64,000 bases of DNA from Piper betle (GCA_033002965.1 JAURVB010000700.1:1-64000); one strand, 5' to 3'. Positions 1 to 11,862 are shown, counted from the first letter of the stretch. A program made the numbers and translations. Notes: generated by a model not told the origin, from the sequence alone.

Positions 1-730
1 AAGGCCCGTTAGTGAGCATTGGAGGAGCGAGGCTCACGATGAGAACCAAAAATGTAATTCACCTTATAAAGTGAGGTGGAGATAAAATTAGAAAAATTTC
101 AATTACCATCCCCTGGCTGCCCCATTATGGTCCATATATATTGTTCAAAAAATTAATCTAATTCATAAGTTTAAATGATAAGTAAAAAATATTAATTTTA
201 TGGGAGGCAACTAAAATTTTTCGATGAAATATATAATTTTGATTGAGTAATTTATTTATTTATTTATGAAACTCTATATGAAGGAGTTAATTACCCATCA
301 CTAATGTTGCCATGGGTCAGATTGGTCTATGTTTTACATTAACAAAACTCAGAACCTGATATTGAATATCCGAACCCGAATTATACTTTCTTTAACTTAG
401 ACATGAACTCTACCCAAACCCGATTTAGTAAACCCGAAACCGAACTAAACATGAACTAATATTAATTGAATTACATATATTTATATAATAATATACAAAA
501 GTTTTCTTATATTATTATAATTATTCTTATTTATAATTAAAATATAATATAATTTAAAAGATATTTTTATATAATTCATTATTATATAAGAAAATTTTAA
601 AGCAAAAAAATTTTTTGGGTTCGGGGTCCTAATAGGGTTGAGCCCCTTGAGACCCGGATCCATTATTTAATAATAGAAAACCAAACTCTTACCGGGACCT
701 GATAAATTGGACCCCAAACCCGATTTTTGT
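1..730. other. AT-rich stretch without a gene
   Basis: No supportable gene. From about 340 to 730 the sequence is rich in CCCGAACCCGA/GGGTTCGGG-type words, a composition common in old non-autonomous plant transposons. The same style of sequence resumes after the hAT at 739-1627, so the hAT probably landed inside an older repeat. Clear ends of that older repeat were not found. Short ORFs here are AT-rich and look like chance. Confidence 0.5.
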
Positions 731-738
731 AGGTAAAG

Positions 739-1627
739 TATGGATGCACGAATCGGCCAATTCCGAGTGGAATTGATCGATTTAAATCGGATCGGTAGCA
801 TGTCGATCCGATTTTGAGGGCCGAATCGGTCAACCCTGAATCGGCGTCCAAATCGGCCAATTTACCCTGATTCCGACCGATTGAAATCCGATTCGGAATC
901 GGGGTAAATCGGAAAGAATCGGTTGTTTGGGTAAATGACTAAAATACCCTAAGTATGATATTTATTAAATTATTTAAGCATGGGTAAAATTAAAATTTTG
1001 ATTTTAAAAACCTAAAATTACCTCGTCTCCCCCACTCCGTTGCCGTGCTTCCCTCAGCTCCGACCGGGCTTCCGACCTTGCCTCCGCCCTCGCAACCTTA
1101 CCTCTGACGGGATGAGGGTAGCGGGGCAGGGCATAGGCATAAGGAGGGGGACTGGGCGGGGCGGGGCCGATGGGGTGAGGCTAGGTAGGGTGGGGCGGGG
1201 TCGGCGGGGTGAGGCCGAATGGGTGGGGTCGGGGGGAGGCCAGGCGGTGTGGGGCCGGCGGGGGGAGCAGGGGCAGGGCGCCGGCGCCAGCGACGGGGGT
1301 GAAGGAGGGTGGCATTCTTGTAATTAAAAGTTGACTCGCCACCAATTCGAGTAAAAAATAATAATTAATTTTAAATAATTAAAAAAATCTTAAAAAATAT
1401 TAAAAAAATATCATAAACTATAATATACACAATAATATCAAAATAACATCAATACCTAATTTTTATATATTTATGTTATGAATTGTCAAATTATTATATA
1501 TGATCGAATAGACCGATTTGGACCAATTCAACTGAACCGATTTTTATCCGATTTAGACCGATTCTGATTCCAACTCTGGCTCCATTGAAAACCAATTTCG
1601 ATTTCGATTCCCATTTTTGCAACCATG
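739..1627. mobile_element. Non-autonomous hAT-type DNA transposon (hAT-1)
   Basis: An 889-bp element flanked by an exact 8-bp direct repeat AGGTAAAG (731-738 and 1628-1635), the target-site size of hAT elements. The ends are imperfect inverted repeats: TATGGATGCACGAATCGG on the left, and CATGGTTGCAAAAATGGG when the right end is read on the minus strand. The subterminal parts are crowded with AATCGG/CCGATT words, typical of hAT subterminal motifs. The centre (about 1020-1320) is a GC-rich block with a G-rich minisatellite-like part. A 95-codon ORF there (1040-1327) is compositional and has no recognised domain. No transposase is present, so it would move only in trans. The ends resemble those of the element at 37496-38167. 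Confidence 0.85.
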
Positions 1628-1635
1628 AGGTAAAG

Positions 1636-3150
1636 TCGGGTAATTTGTTTACTGACCCGCTCACAGCACTAGCAGGCCCCCTCTATTTCTAAGAAGACAG
1701 CAATCGATCACGTATCTTCTTCCCCATCCGCTTCACCTATCTTCTTAAATTGCATGTCCATTTCAATGGTTCCAAGTTATTAAATAAGGCTACAAGTATT
1801 GTACAACAAATTGATCCAACTACCGGAAGTTGAAAATTCAATCAGAAAAAATAACACACACAAATTCCAGTTACTTATATATATGAACACTTGCATTAAA
1901 CTATGAAATAGACTTCACAAGGGTGTGGAATATGGGATTCTGCAAAACAAAAAATACTTGTGATTGCAACAGTTCCAAGTGGGTGAGTTGAGCCCTTCCA
2001 CGTATATCTCAAGATGGTCCAACTTCCAAGTGGTTTGAATGAAAGCCAAAATTGATCACCTATGAAATGTTGCGGATCTCAGTCCAATTGGGTCACCTCA
2101 TTTTTAAATGTTCAATGTCAATAACATAGGTAATATATAATTGGTGAATGGATGTGTTATGTATTGGAGAATAGGGAGGTGGATATTGGGTAAAGGTTGG
2201 GACGGTGTCAATGAGGATAGAGGTCACAAGAAATGGGAGTGGGCGTCTCTTTTTCTAGAGGGGTTGGTTGGTGGTATCACGGGATGAAAGGGTTTGAGTA
2301 CATGAACTAAAGGGGTGTCTTCTCAAGAGATCATGTGGAGCAATGTTACTATTACACTAGGCATGAGACGTGTGGCCTTTGCAATTCAGATTGTCATTTT
2401 TTTATCCATCAAAAAGATAGAATTTCATTGATTAATTTTACAAATTGTAATTCCATTATTTTCGCCATCGAAATCTTAAAACATATATGGAAATGGGCAG
2501 TTATTGTCTGCATGGGAAAACTTTTAGGGTTTTAACATTCCTAAAAACTTCAGCTTCTGTTTGAATTGTGAGAAAAAATATAGAAAAAAGTACATTTTTT
2601 TTGTTTGGTTTGTAAAGTATGATAAAATTATATGATCTATTTTTTACCACGAGAGAAAATTCGTTCACAATTATTTGTCCCATAAAAAGATATAAGGAAA
2701 TGAGAGAAACTGAGATGGGTGAATAAAATTTATTTTTACTAACCAAATACAGTGATAAGGATGCTATTTATTTTTTTTCTTTTTAACTAAACATACTAGC
2801 GAATAATTGTTGGAAAATTGATGTTTTTTTCTTTTCTTTTCTTTCTCATACCCCCATCTTTTTAATTTCCCACTGTTCAAAGAAACTTAATAATTTATCT
2901 TTTTTTTTCTATTATGATTGCAACAACCATAGTGACCCTCGGAATTTAGCTTAGAAATCATGCAAATGATCATCAAAACTATCCGCACTAATCCATGAAA
3001 ATACTAATCATATTTGCATGAGTATTTAGCGATGTTTTACATGTGTGTATCATGGTTAAAACCCACTATTTTATTGGTAAAAAATATGAGCTTATATAGA
3101 TTCTGAATTATTGTTACCAAAAATGAAAAAAATTGCTCCGTTGAAGACAC
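1636..3150. other. Intergenic, no gene seen
   Basis: AT-rich sequence with no supportable gene. Positions about 2540-2760 resemble 3650-3900 (a degenerate repeat with GTGAGAAAAAA near its start), so both are probably remnants of one dispersed repeat. Confidence 0.4.
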
Positions 3151-3156
3151 TTGAAA

Positions 3157-3160
<4 letters not shown>

Positions 3161-3194
<34 letters not shown>
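3161..3194. repeat. (TA)n microsatellite
   Basis: Seventeen uninterrupted TA units. The overlapping ORF reading Ile-Tyr repeats is an artefact of this microsatellite. Confidence 0.95.
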
Positions 3195-3196
<2 letters not shown>

Positions 3197-4110
3197 AAAA
3201 TGTTATGGTGCCTGCAAGCTTTTGCAGCGCACCATACGTTGTTGAACGAGAGCCACTAGATCAAAATCCAGCGGCTCTTGTTCATCCTCCCACCCCCTTA
3301 CTATTTGCCGACCCGATTGCCCGCCCGACCCATTTGACCCACCTAAACCGCCCCTCCCACAAAGAATCCACCTGGCAAAATATTGTAATACTTGGCTCTT
3401 TTCTAACTATTATTATATTCACGTGTAAAAGTAACTACTCGCGGCAAAGGCTCGGCTTGCCTCGGATCAGAAAAGCTCAATTCAGCTTGTTATTTGAGCA
3501 AGCTTGTTCCAGGTTCAAGCCTGGCTCAAGTTCAGCGCAAGCTCGAGCTAGACTCAAGCTCAACTTGAGAAGGGCCTGGGGAGCTCATTATTGTTTCCAC
3601 ACTTAAGCCAAAGCCAATGCCCGTAGGCCAAACCCATAAATCCTTGCACCAGTTTGGATTGTGAGAAAAAAAAGTGCGAAAAAATACAATTTTCTCATAT
3701 TTTATATATTTAGTTTTCGAAAGAAAATCGGTTTTCCATCGTAATGAAAAATTCCCTTATAAATCATTTTTCCACAAAAGATGAAAAGAAATGATAGAAA
3801 GGGAAATAATATTTTAAAAATTTTCTTCTATCTACCCAAGTATATAAGAGAAAATGATAAAACGTTATTATTTTTCTTTACTTTTTTTTGTCATCCTCAA
3901 CTCATTTTCTTTTTTCTTTCTCTCATATCAAACCAAACTGACCATTCATAAAAAAACCTTATTTTGAGCAGTTGGATTTGGCTTGAGCTCAACTCAAGCA
4001 AGATGAGCCTTCGAGCTAAGCCAAGCCTTAGTTGTCACTCAAAAAGCTGAGCTCAAGTAGGGCATGGTTTTTCAAACTGAACCCGGGCCTTGCCTCATTC
4101 ACCACGGCTA
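3195..4110. repeat. Old repeat segment rich in GAGCTCAAG words
   Basis: About 3430-3610 and 3960-4100 are dense in AAGCTC/GAGCTCAAG words on both strands and flank the degenerate repeat at 3650-3950. The pattern matches subterminal sequence of the CTCGA-rich hAT-like element at 41138-41950, so this is probably a related, interrupted, non-autonomous element. Ends and target duplication could not be fixed. The 151-codon ORF here has no recognisable domain. Confidence 0.35.
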
Positions 4111-4382
4111 ATAATTATGAACAATTTAATATGAATCCAATGATTAGAAATAATACAATTGGCTTTTAAGAAAAGATGAGTACTTGAGTCAATCACACCT
4201 TTCTAATATAAGTTTATAAAATTTGAAAAGATAGTTTTTTCTTTAAAAAAAAAGTGACTCAGTTAGGTAATTACCAATCAGACTTCTATGCGAGCATGAT
4301 AGATGTAGAACCAAGTGTTTTCCAACATATATTTGATTATTAAAAAATTAACAGAGTCACTAATAATAAATATAACTAATGT

Positions 4383-5075
4383 TTTAAAAACCGGACCGGG
4401 CCGGTTCGATCGGGTAGACCAGGTACCAGACTCCATTTCAGTCCAATTCAACATGTATTATCAGATATGTAATTGAACTCAATTTTTACTAAAACCACAG
4501 TATTTCTCAATACTGCATTTCCCCCCAATTTTCAAAAATCAAGATTGTCATAGTTAAGGGGCAAACTAAACCGAACTATTTTATTTTTGCTTGAACTATA
4601 TATTGTGTATGCATATATAATTATATATAGAGAAAGATAAGAGTGAGTTTGTTTGGGTGCTATTTTTGTTTGAACCGTTTAGCATGGGTATATAAAACTA
4701 CACGTAGAAAGATAAGAGGCCTCTGAGTTTGCTTGGGAGCGATATGAAACTAATGTGCTACTTAGTTACATTACTCAAGCACATGACAACAAAATAGTGG
4801 ACGATATCATGATTTCTTATAATGTGAATCACTTTATTACTTATCAATATAGTAAAATGCATGATTTCTTATAATCTGAATCATTTCATTACTTATCAAT
4901 ATAGTAAAATGCATGATTTCTTATACTGTGAATCATTTCATTACTTATCAATACAGTAAAATAAGATTTAATCCGATATAATGTATTGAATCCGGTTTAA
5001 TCCCGTTCTACCCAGTTAAATCAAGAGTACCACAAACCGGTTAAAAGTTGGTATGATCACTAGTACAATTTTAAA
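4383..5075. mobile_element. Probable non-autonomous DNA transposon
   Basis: Bounded by related termini: TGTTTTAAAAACCGGACC near 4380 and, on the minus strand from about 5082, TGTTTTTAAAATTG. CCGGTT-rich subterminal motifs lie at both ends (4390-4440 and 4985-5045). It contains a 52-bp tandem repeat. No coding capacity. The inverted repeat is short and imperfect and no clean target duplication was seen, so the superfamily is uncertain. Confidence 0.4.
4809..4965. repeat. Tandem repeat, 52-bp unit, 3 copies
   Basis: Units begin at 4809, 4861 and 4913 with ATGATTTCTTATA and differ at only a few positions. They lie inside the probable transposon at 4383-5075. Confidence 0.9.
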
Positions 5076-5439
5076 AACAGCGGTAATAATACAAAGAAAT
5101 ATTTAAAATAAGGAAGTTATAAGGGCAAGAAGAGGCTGGAAAATTTATGGACCTGAGTAGAAAACAATCCTCATGGACTGTCATGGGAATAGAGATGGAT
5201 GTTTGGATTTCATGGGCCAGCTCATTTAAAACACTAATGGGCTTTTGAAAACCTTGAAATTCCTTCATGGATCGGCTCGTTGATGTGTAATGTGTGTAAA
5301 TGTAAACAGCGTTGTGGCTCCTTTTAGTATATCCCTTCTTTAAAAAAACCTTTTCAACATCTTTTACAATAAAAATTCATTAAGAAAATGAAGCAATCAA
5401 TATCGCAGTGTAAATAATGCAATGGACTATTGGGCAATT

Positions 5440-5900
5440 TAAAGCTCAATTAAACTCAATTTGGCTCAATACTCAACTCTAAAACTCAACTCAAAATTTA
5501 ACTCGATATTAAATGTGTTTGGCCTAGGGTTATACTTGCACAATTCAACTCGACTTAAAATACGATATTTTATATAATAAATAATATTTTTAGCTATATT
5601 TATTTTAAATTTCTTTACATAAATAGAACCAAATTATAAAATATTATGTTATGATATTAAATTTAAATAAATTTATGCATAATTAAATTATCTTTTATAA
5701 TTGTGTCTAATTTGAGATATTTTAATTATAAATTAAAATTTAATATGAATTATACATAAAGATAACATCAATAAAAATGAATCAAATTTGCTCGAACTTG
5801 AATCAACTCAAGTACTTTTTAGGTCTATTTGAATTCAAAATCAAACAAACCAAGCTTAAGTTAAGCAAAACTCAACTCAACTCGCTTGATGAGAACGTTT
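5440..5900. repeat. CTCAACTC-rich repeat, probable hAT-like remnant
   Basis: Both ends are dense in CTCAACTC/ACTCGA words with an AT-rich middle, the same arrangement as in the better-bounded element at 41138-41950. Termini and target duplication not resolved. Confidence 0.35.
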
Positions 5901-5904
5901 AGTT

Positions 5905-6370
5905 TCAAAGTAATATCATTGTTAACTAAAAACTTATTCCATACTAGGTATAGCCATCTAAACAAGCAATCACCAAAAGCATATAAACAATCACCAAAAG
6001 TCTATTACTTATTGCATTTGACAAGCAAATTGAAGTAAAATCTAGACAGAAAAAAATATTTTATACATTATTATTCTTTAATATTTATTAATATGTAGAG
6101 TTCTTAATTTTTATAATCTATAGAATATTAAGGAATCATTGATATTGGAAAACATGTCATGTTTTAAATATAGAACTCAAAATAAGTGAAGAACTACAAA
6201 AACTAGATAATTACATGTTTGCTTTTATTAAAATAAGAACATTATGAACGCTATCCATTGATGCTGACGACAAACTTCTATTCAAATTTTCTGCTCAATA
6301 AAAAATTAAAAGAAGAAATTTAATAAATTCAATGAAACAATTTTGTTATTCCAGTTTAAATGGTTGTATT
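5905..6370. other. Intergenic, no gene seen
   Basis: AT-rich sequence with no recognisable gene or repeat boundary. Confidence 0.4.
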
Positions 6371-6371
6371 G

Positions 6372-6605
6372 CTATATAATTGATGTTGTATTAAGATATT
6401 TTTTATATTTAGAATTGTCATTTTGGTTTAATAGATTATTGTTCGACCCGCATGGTTCATGACACATCTTCACAGTGAAGTTCGAGTTTGGATCCAATTG
6501 CCCGCACATGTTACTCTTGAGAACAGGTCTTCGGGGGTTGCACGTCAGGAGGAAGATATGTACAAGGAGGAAGATGAGAGCAGTAATATGATTATTTTTT
6601 GCCAT
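6372..6605 (-). CDS. Small putative secreted peptide (uncertain)
   Basis: A 77-codon ORF starting MAKNNHITALIFLLVHIFLL: a basic N-terminus followed by a hydrophobic core of about 15 residues, like a secretory signal peptide. Four cysteines follow (one at about residue 22, then Met-Cys-Gly, Met-Cys-His and Pro-Cys-Gly), then an Asn-rich tail. The last 25 or so codons lie outside the R2 homology and are probably junk or a lost exon boundary. The related sequence in R2 copy B keeps the start, signal peptide and the SNMC-x-QL part but has an in-frame stop and a 1-nt shift. Conservation of the start and signal region suggests a former small cysteine-containing peptide gene. The family is not recognised and no function is assigned. 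Confidence 0.35.
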   Translation of the reverse strand: MAKNNHITALIFLLVHIFLLTCNPRRPVLKSNMCGQLDPNSNFTVKMCHEPCGSNNNLLNQNDNSKYKKYLNTTSII

Positions 6606-6922
6606 GATGATTTGTGGAGCAACCTTGGGGCCCCTACATCTACCTAAAAAATTTTGAACAAGAGTGCCTCCTCTTCCTTGGTAGACTTCTTGTCATCGTT
6701 GTTGCCCGCCAAAGATGATCATCGTCGCCATCACCATGAAGGAGCGACCTATTGGGTTTTATCCCACATCGCTCATATAGGATGTTGATGACTTGTATAT
6801 AAGTTATTGTGAAAGCTTTATTCTCGAGGTATCATCTTTTAGATTAAGGGAGGTGTCGGGATTAAGAAAGGCCTGTGACATTTATTGCAAGTTTGTTTTG
6901 GGGGCCCAAAGGGGCCTAATAG

Positions 6923-6935
6923 TGGTATCTGAGCC
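6923..6935 (+). other. Primer-binding site (tRNA-iMet) of the TRIM-like element
   Basis: TGGTATCTGAGCC matches the usual plant initiator-tRNA-Met primer site TGGTATCAGAGCC with one mismatch, immediately after the first short LTR. Confidence 0.75.
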
Positions 6936-7204
6936 CAGGTTTGCTTACGCCAATTATGGTTGTCTCCTTCATGGGTTCCATCGAAAACCTTCATGGGTTC
7001 TATTTAATCATTTAGGGGAGTTTGCCAAGTTGGCCCAATTGTGGTTGTCTCTTTCATTGGTTCCATCTAATGATTTATTGTAGTTGACCCATTTGTAGTT
7101 ATCTCTTCATGGGTTCTATCTAATGATTTATTGTGGTTGTTTCTTTCATAAGTTCCATCTAATGACCTAGGGGAGTTTGCCCGGCTGTGATGAAGATGAA
7201 GGGA

Positions 7205-7550
7205 GATTGTCAGACGATGATGATTTCAAGATCACCCTGTGTGAAGGGGAGTTATTGGGCTGATTTCAGGATCGCCATGTGTGAAGGGGAGTTGTTAGGT
7301 TTATCCTACATCGGTCATAAAAGGTGTTGGTGAGAGTTATTGGGTTTATCCCACATCAACATCAATCATAGATGAAGGGGAGATTGTCAGACGATGATGA
7401 TTTCAAGATCACCCTGTGTGAAGGGGAGTTATTGGGCTGATTTCAGGATCGCCATGTGTGAAGGGGAGTTGTTAGGTTTATCCTACATCGGTCATAAAAG
7501 GTGTTGGTGAGAGTTATTGGGTTTATCCCACATCAACATCAATCATAGAG
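7205..7550. repeat. Direct duplication, about 176-bp unit, in the TRIM array
   Basis: The block starting GATTGTCAGACGATGATGA occurs at 7205 and again at 7381 with nearly identical sequence. Each unit carries two GAAGGGGAG polypurine tracts followed by an LTR start. Confidence 0.85.
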
Positions 7551-7700
7551 GGTGTTGGTGACTTGTATATAGGGAGTTATTGGGTTTAAGTGTTGGTGAC
7601 TTATATATAGGAGTTGTTGGGTTTAAGTGTTGGTGAGAGTTATTGGGTTTATCCCACATCAACATCAATCATAGAGGGTGTTGGTGACTTGTATATAGGG

Positions 7701-7840
7701 AGTTATTGGGTTTAAGTGTTGGTGACTTATATATAGGGAGTTGTTGGGTTTAAGTGTTGGTGACTTATATATAGGGAGTTATTGGGTTTAAGTGTTGGTG
7801 ACTTATATATAGGGAGTTGTTGGGTTTAAGGCTGTTGGTG
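7701..7840. repeat. 38-bp tandem repeat inside the TRIM array
   Basis: TTTAAGTGTTGGTGACTTAT-containing units begin at 7711, 7749, 7787 and 7825, an exact 38-bp period. Each unit carries a TATATATAG segment, so the array multiplies the LTR's TATA-like element. Confidence 0.9.
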
Positions 7841-7989
7841 AGAGTTGTTGGCTTTATCCCACATCGGTCATAGAGGGTGTTAGTGACTTGTATATAGGGA
7901 GTTGTTGGGTTTAAGTGTTGGCGGCTTATATATAGGCTAATGATGATTTTGGGATCACTATGTGAAGTGGAGTTATTGGGTTTGTCCTA

Positions 7990-8847
7990 TCGGGATTGCT
8001 GTGTGAAGGGGAGTTGTTGAGTTTGTCCTACATCGATTATAGAGGGTCGGGATCGCTCTGTGAACAGGAGTTGTTGAGTTTGTCCTACATTGGTCATAGA
8101 GGGTGTTGGCTTTTAGATTAAGAGAGGCCAGTGATACCTATTGCAAGTCCCTTTTGAGATCTCTCCTAGCCCGATGAATCCTCCCCCATTTACTAGCCTG
8201 ATGAATCCTCCCCAATCGATACGAGACAGTTAGGTCGACCACCAATAGTCGTGACAACTATACGTGCCCGATGGAGAGGATTCTGACATAACTTTTGGCG
8301 CCTTTTCCACTCTACTCCTACCATCTCTAGCCCCCTCCGAGACCACTTACGTGAAGCTTGCACCACCCTCTCCACAACCAGGCCACACAGGGATCGCTGT
8401 GTGAAGGGGAGTTGTTGAGTTTGTCCTATATCGGTTATAGAGGGTCGGGATCACTGTGTGAAGGGGAGTTGTTGAGTTTGTCCTACATCGGTTATAGAGG
8501 GGGTCGGGATCACTGTGTGAACGGGAGTTGTTGAGTTTGTCCTACATTGGTCATAGAGGGTGTTGGCTTTTAGATTAAGAGAGGCCAGTGATACCTATTG
8601 CAAGTCCCTTTGAGATCTCTCCTAGCCCGATGAATCCTCCCCCATTTACTAGCCTGATGAATCCTCCCCAATCGATACGAGACAGTTAGGTCGACCACCA
8701 ATAGTCGTGACAACTATACGTGCCCGATGGAGAGGATTCTAACATAACTTTTGGCGCCTTTTCCACTCTACTCCTACCATCTCTAGCCACCCTCCGAGAC
8801 CACTTATGTGAAGCTTGCACCACCCTCTCCACAACCAGGCCTTAACC
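7990..8847. repeat. Tandem duplication, about 457 bp, spanning TRIM and R2 sequence
   Basis: The block containing TGTTGGCTTTTAGATTAAGA, then AGATCTCTCCTAGCCCGATG, up to CTCTCCACAACCAGGC occurs twice (markers at 8104 and 8561, offset 457). It spans the junction between the TRIM array and R2, so it arose after the TRIM insertion. A few substitutions separate the copies. Confidence 0.85.
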
Positions 8848-9799
8848 CAAAACGCCAGGAAGAGCTCTGCTAGAGAAGAAAATAGTTGTGCGCTGCCGAC
8901 TTTGGAGAAATATCTTGGCCAGCCCCGGTGACAAATAGCCACACCACCACTCCCAAAAGCCTCCTTCATTATCGGCAACAAGACCTAATCTTTCCCCGCA
9001 GCCATCCACTTCACCGTTAGCTGGAAAAATCCATGGAAGTCTAGCCAAATCACCATCACTGAGGATCTTTCAGACAATCTTCCTGCTAGCAGCCGCCATC
9101 CTTGATCATTGGACTACCCTGGACCGATCCTCCTCACTGAACCCTACTGATCTGAATGGTCGTCAGACGTCGCCACCACCAATGTTGCCATCGTTGGAGC
9201 CACCCACCCACCGGCATTGCACCCATTGTAAAAGGGTCCATTGGCCCACATGTACTGACCGCATTTGCGACTGCTTCCCGTTGCCCCGCTATCTAACCGT
9301 GACCATGCTCTATTGTTCCGTAATCCTGTCAAGTCCAAAGCTTGACCCCCGCCTAGATATTGCCCACAAATGCTGACCAGCCCAAACACTCAACCCATGC
9401 CAATCCGAGTACAACACCTATTCATTCTGAAATTATTTGAGAGCCTTCCTAATCTCTTAATTTGTGTGAAATTTGGTATTCTACCCAATTTCGACATCTT
9501 AGGGGTGATGTTCATTTGTGTATTGGATTACCAGAAAAACCAATTTTGATCCTCAAAAAACATTAAATACCCGGAGTTGGTTATTTAAAGAGCCGCAAAA
9601 ATTCACTTGTAATTGTAAAAGTTATAAAAACATAAATATAGTAGATTGTGAGTATAACTCACCCTGAACTGACTTGAGAACTCAGATTGATTCTCATGAA
9701 ACCACGTAAAATTTTGTTTTTAGTGCATCTTCGGGAAACCCTCAACTCATCTCACCCCTGCACTCATGTCTCTGCCTTCCATCGAGCAAATGCGTATTC

Positions 9800-10400
9800 G
9801 GTCGAGCAAAGGGTGCACAGATATCTCACAACTCCACTAGGGACCCACTAGACAGTTGTAGTGCTGTTGAAGTTACCGGGCTTGCCTTATCAACAATAGC
9901 AAGATCACAAAGAGATGTTGTTGTGCAGCAGACTAAGCTATTCAACCTTTTTAGAGATTTTTATTTTTTGTGTAGAAATTTGCAGAGGCAATAACCTGGG
10001 GGTTAGGTGTATATTCATCAAAGTTCTCAACAACAATCCACAAAATTGCAACTTCTACATGATGTCCCACACTGGCCAAGTGTCCTGAATAAAAGGACTA
10101 GTAGTAGGAAGAGGCCGAACAAAAGCTCCTTCCACTACCAGCAAATGAATAGGAGCAACAAACAAACTTGCCAGCTCTGCTCATGCACTTGTACTAGTGA
10201 ACCACTAGTATAGCTTTCCAGGATAGGCATTTTTAGCATCACTTTGCCTGCAAAATAACTCGGCACCAGTTTCAGTGCAATGCCAACACCGCATGGTCAG
10301 CCCTACGCTATGCCCATAGTCAGGCTCTTCCCCATATGGTCAAACTTCTTATTCCTTAATGCCATAGGGAAAACCAGAACTTGTAGTGCAATGGTTTTAT
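9800..10400. other. Intergenic, no gene seen
   Basis: Mixed-composition sequence with short ORFs only (for example 10007-10213), without recognisable domains. Confidence 0.4.
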
Positions 10401-11765
10401 TTTTGGTTCAGTATTGACCTGGATCGAGTTACTTACCCGACCTTTTTACTATATGCGTATGTATAGTATGGTTTGTGCGAGCTACAACCTTAGTTACCCC
10501 TAATGCTCAGTGTTGCCCAATTGGACAATACATTGTCTCAATTCTTATTTTCTATTTTTATTTGAGTTGAGTTTAGTTGAGTTTAGGATTGTGTTTCTCA
10601 TGAGTCTAAATTACTCAACGTGTATTTGGAACCCTTTTTGGTCGATCCTAACCCATGTGGGACCGGCAACATAGTTCTCAAGATCGTTCCAGCGCACCTA
10701 GCTTCCAGCGCAAAGGTGCCCTAATAGGTGCCATTGTGCTGGCAACTTTGGGGAATGAGGGTTTCAAGCTAGTGCAAAGGTGTTGGGTTAGTGCCCTTGT
10801 GCCCAACCCATACCCTCTTTTGTAGTCCCTTGCTTATGATGTCATCGGACCATGCTTTCATGGTTCGGCAATTCAGAGGCTAGTTGACAGTTTTCCCTTT
10901 TCTATAAAATGCCTCATTCTCCTCTTTTCCCATTTTAACTTTTTGGTCTGACTCTCCCTTGCCTCCCAGCCTCCTTTCCTCCTTTCTTTAGTATCTACTT
11001 CATCTCCTAAGCGTCTTCAAGCCTTCCTTGGGTTCTAAGGTTGTCGGTCTTGAGGTATGAAGCCTTTGGAGGTAAGTTTTCCCTCTCTGTTAGTGTGTTT
11101 GGCTTGAATCTGCTTGTTGCTGCTCTATGTATTGCTTGTATTTTATTTTTACGATATTGTTTTGTATATTTGAGAGTGTTAGGAGAATTTAGGTGATAGT
11201 TTCATAATTTTTTCACTCTTTTTTAATTTGTTATGTATTTTTTAACATGACATGGTCATCTGTTTGCACAGTCTTGGTAGTCTTTGTAGATCTGCGATAA
11301 TTCTTTCTCTACATTGTATTTTTGTGTGATTTCACTTATGTCTTGTTTATCAGAGGCATATATATAATATTGATGTAGCATGTTTCGCTTTTTGGCTTGT
11401 ATCAGCATGTATGGGAGTTAAAATTTGAGAAAAGGTGGTAGTTTTACTATCTATCATTTTTTCAATTTTGTCCCCCTATGGAGGTATCTTTTGCAAGCCA
11501 TAATTTGCATGATTGTTGTGTTAGGTGTTGGATATGCTTCAATAAAATACCAAGCTAAAAAGATCTTTGTAAAGGCTTGAACAAAACTATTAATTGATGT
11601 ATGTATATGTTGTGTTTTTGGTATGTTTGGTCATGTTTTGTGTTTGTCCTCCTAGTTAAACCCATAAAATATTTTTATAAAATCTGTAAAAATTATATGA
11701 GGACTCACTAATTGTCTACCTTGGCATATTAAATTTTGGGTTAATTAAACTTCATTTACCTGGTT
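10400..11765 (+). repeat. Possible LTR-like or promoter-like segment
   Basis: A TATA-like TCTATAAAATG lies at about 10900, followed by a pyrimidine-rich leader and GGAGGTAAGTTTT near 11070, which looks like a 5' splice site or an LTR R/U5 region. GCGCAAAGGTGCCC words precede it. No long ORF follows. It could be a decayed LTR of another retrotransposon or the promoter and first exon of an unrecognised gene. I cannot decide between them. Confidence 0.25.
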
Positions 11766-11769
11766 TTAC

Positions 11770-11862
11770 GACTGATATGTATCCTAGCTTCCAGGAACTA
11801 GTTTCAGCAGAACCTCCTTGAGTTAAAATTTCGAGGACGAAATTTTTATAAGGAGGGAAGGT
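11770..11862 (+). mobile_element. 3' end of a Ty3-type internal region with polypurine tract
   Basis: AATTTCGAGGACGAAATTTT followed by the purine run AAGGAGGGAAGG stands directly against the LTR start at 11863. This is a widely seen 3' end of plant chromovirus-type Ty3 elements. The same block lies next to the L1 copy at 17109-19999 (minus strand, at 20000-20090), so both LTRs are 3' LTRs. The upstream internal region is otherwise not recognisable here. Confidence 0.7.

Larger units (their letters stand above)
6750..8156 (+). mobile_element. TRIM-like LTR element, tandemly multimerised
   Basis: A short LTR begins at 6750 (TATTGGGTTTTATCCCACATC, a decayed TGTTGGG start). It has a TATA-like GTATATAAG at about 6796 and ends just before a primer-binding site for initiator tRNA-Met at 6923. 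A short non-coding internal part follows, with a polypurine tract GAAGGGGAG at about 7283 and a second LTR start TGTTAGGTTTATCCTACATC at 7293. After that, LTR starts, polypurine tracts and TATA segments recur many times to about 8150. This is best explained by repeated unequal recombination between LTRs, plus slippage giving a 38-bp array. Nothing is coded, as expected for terminal-repeat retrotransposons in miniature. It interrupts R2 copy A, which resumes at AGATCTCTCC (8157). No 5S-rRNA-like box was noticed, so I do not call it Cassandra. Confidence 0.65.
6443..9790. repeat. Unidentified duplicated segment R2, copy A
   Basis: This segment recurs in the same orientation at 22275-25850 (copy B). 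Homology starts near the GGTTCATGA words at 6453 and 22279. It continues through AGATCTCTCCTAGCCC (8157 and about 22608), the CTCCACTCTACTCCTACC-like part, the GATTGGACTACC block (9109 and 25045) and the right part ending near the CTTCCATC words (9778 and 25799). Copy A is interrupted by a TRIM-like array (6750-8156) and has a local tandem duplication. The only ORF that seems meaningful is the signal-peptide ORF on the minus strand at its left end. Transposon termini were not recognised. It could be a segmental duplication of a gene region or an unclassified repeat. Confidence 0.75.

Noticed and set aside
1040..1327. 95-codon Gly/Arg-rich ORF
   Set aside because: It is the G-rich core of hAT-1 with minisatellite-like GGGGC words; no protein family is visible.
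3151..3606. 151-codon ORF
   Set aside because: It begins in a TA microsatellite and runs through a dispersed repeat, with no domain or codon-use support.
10890..11080. Promoter and first exon of a gene (TATA-like box, leader, GTAAGT)
   Set aside because: No downstream coding exon was found, and the pattern equally fits an LTR core and leader. Kept only as a low-confidence repeat entry.
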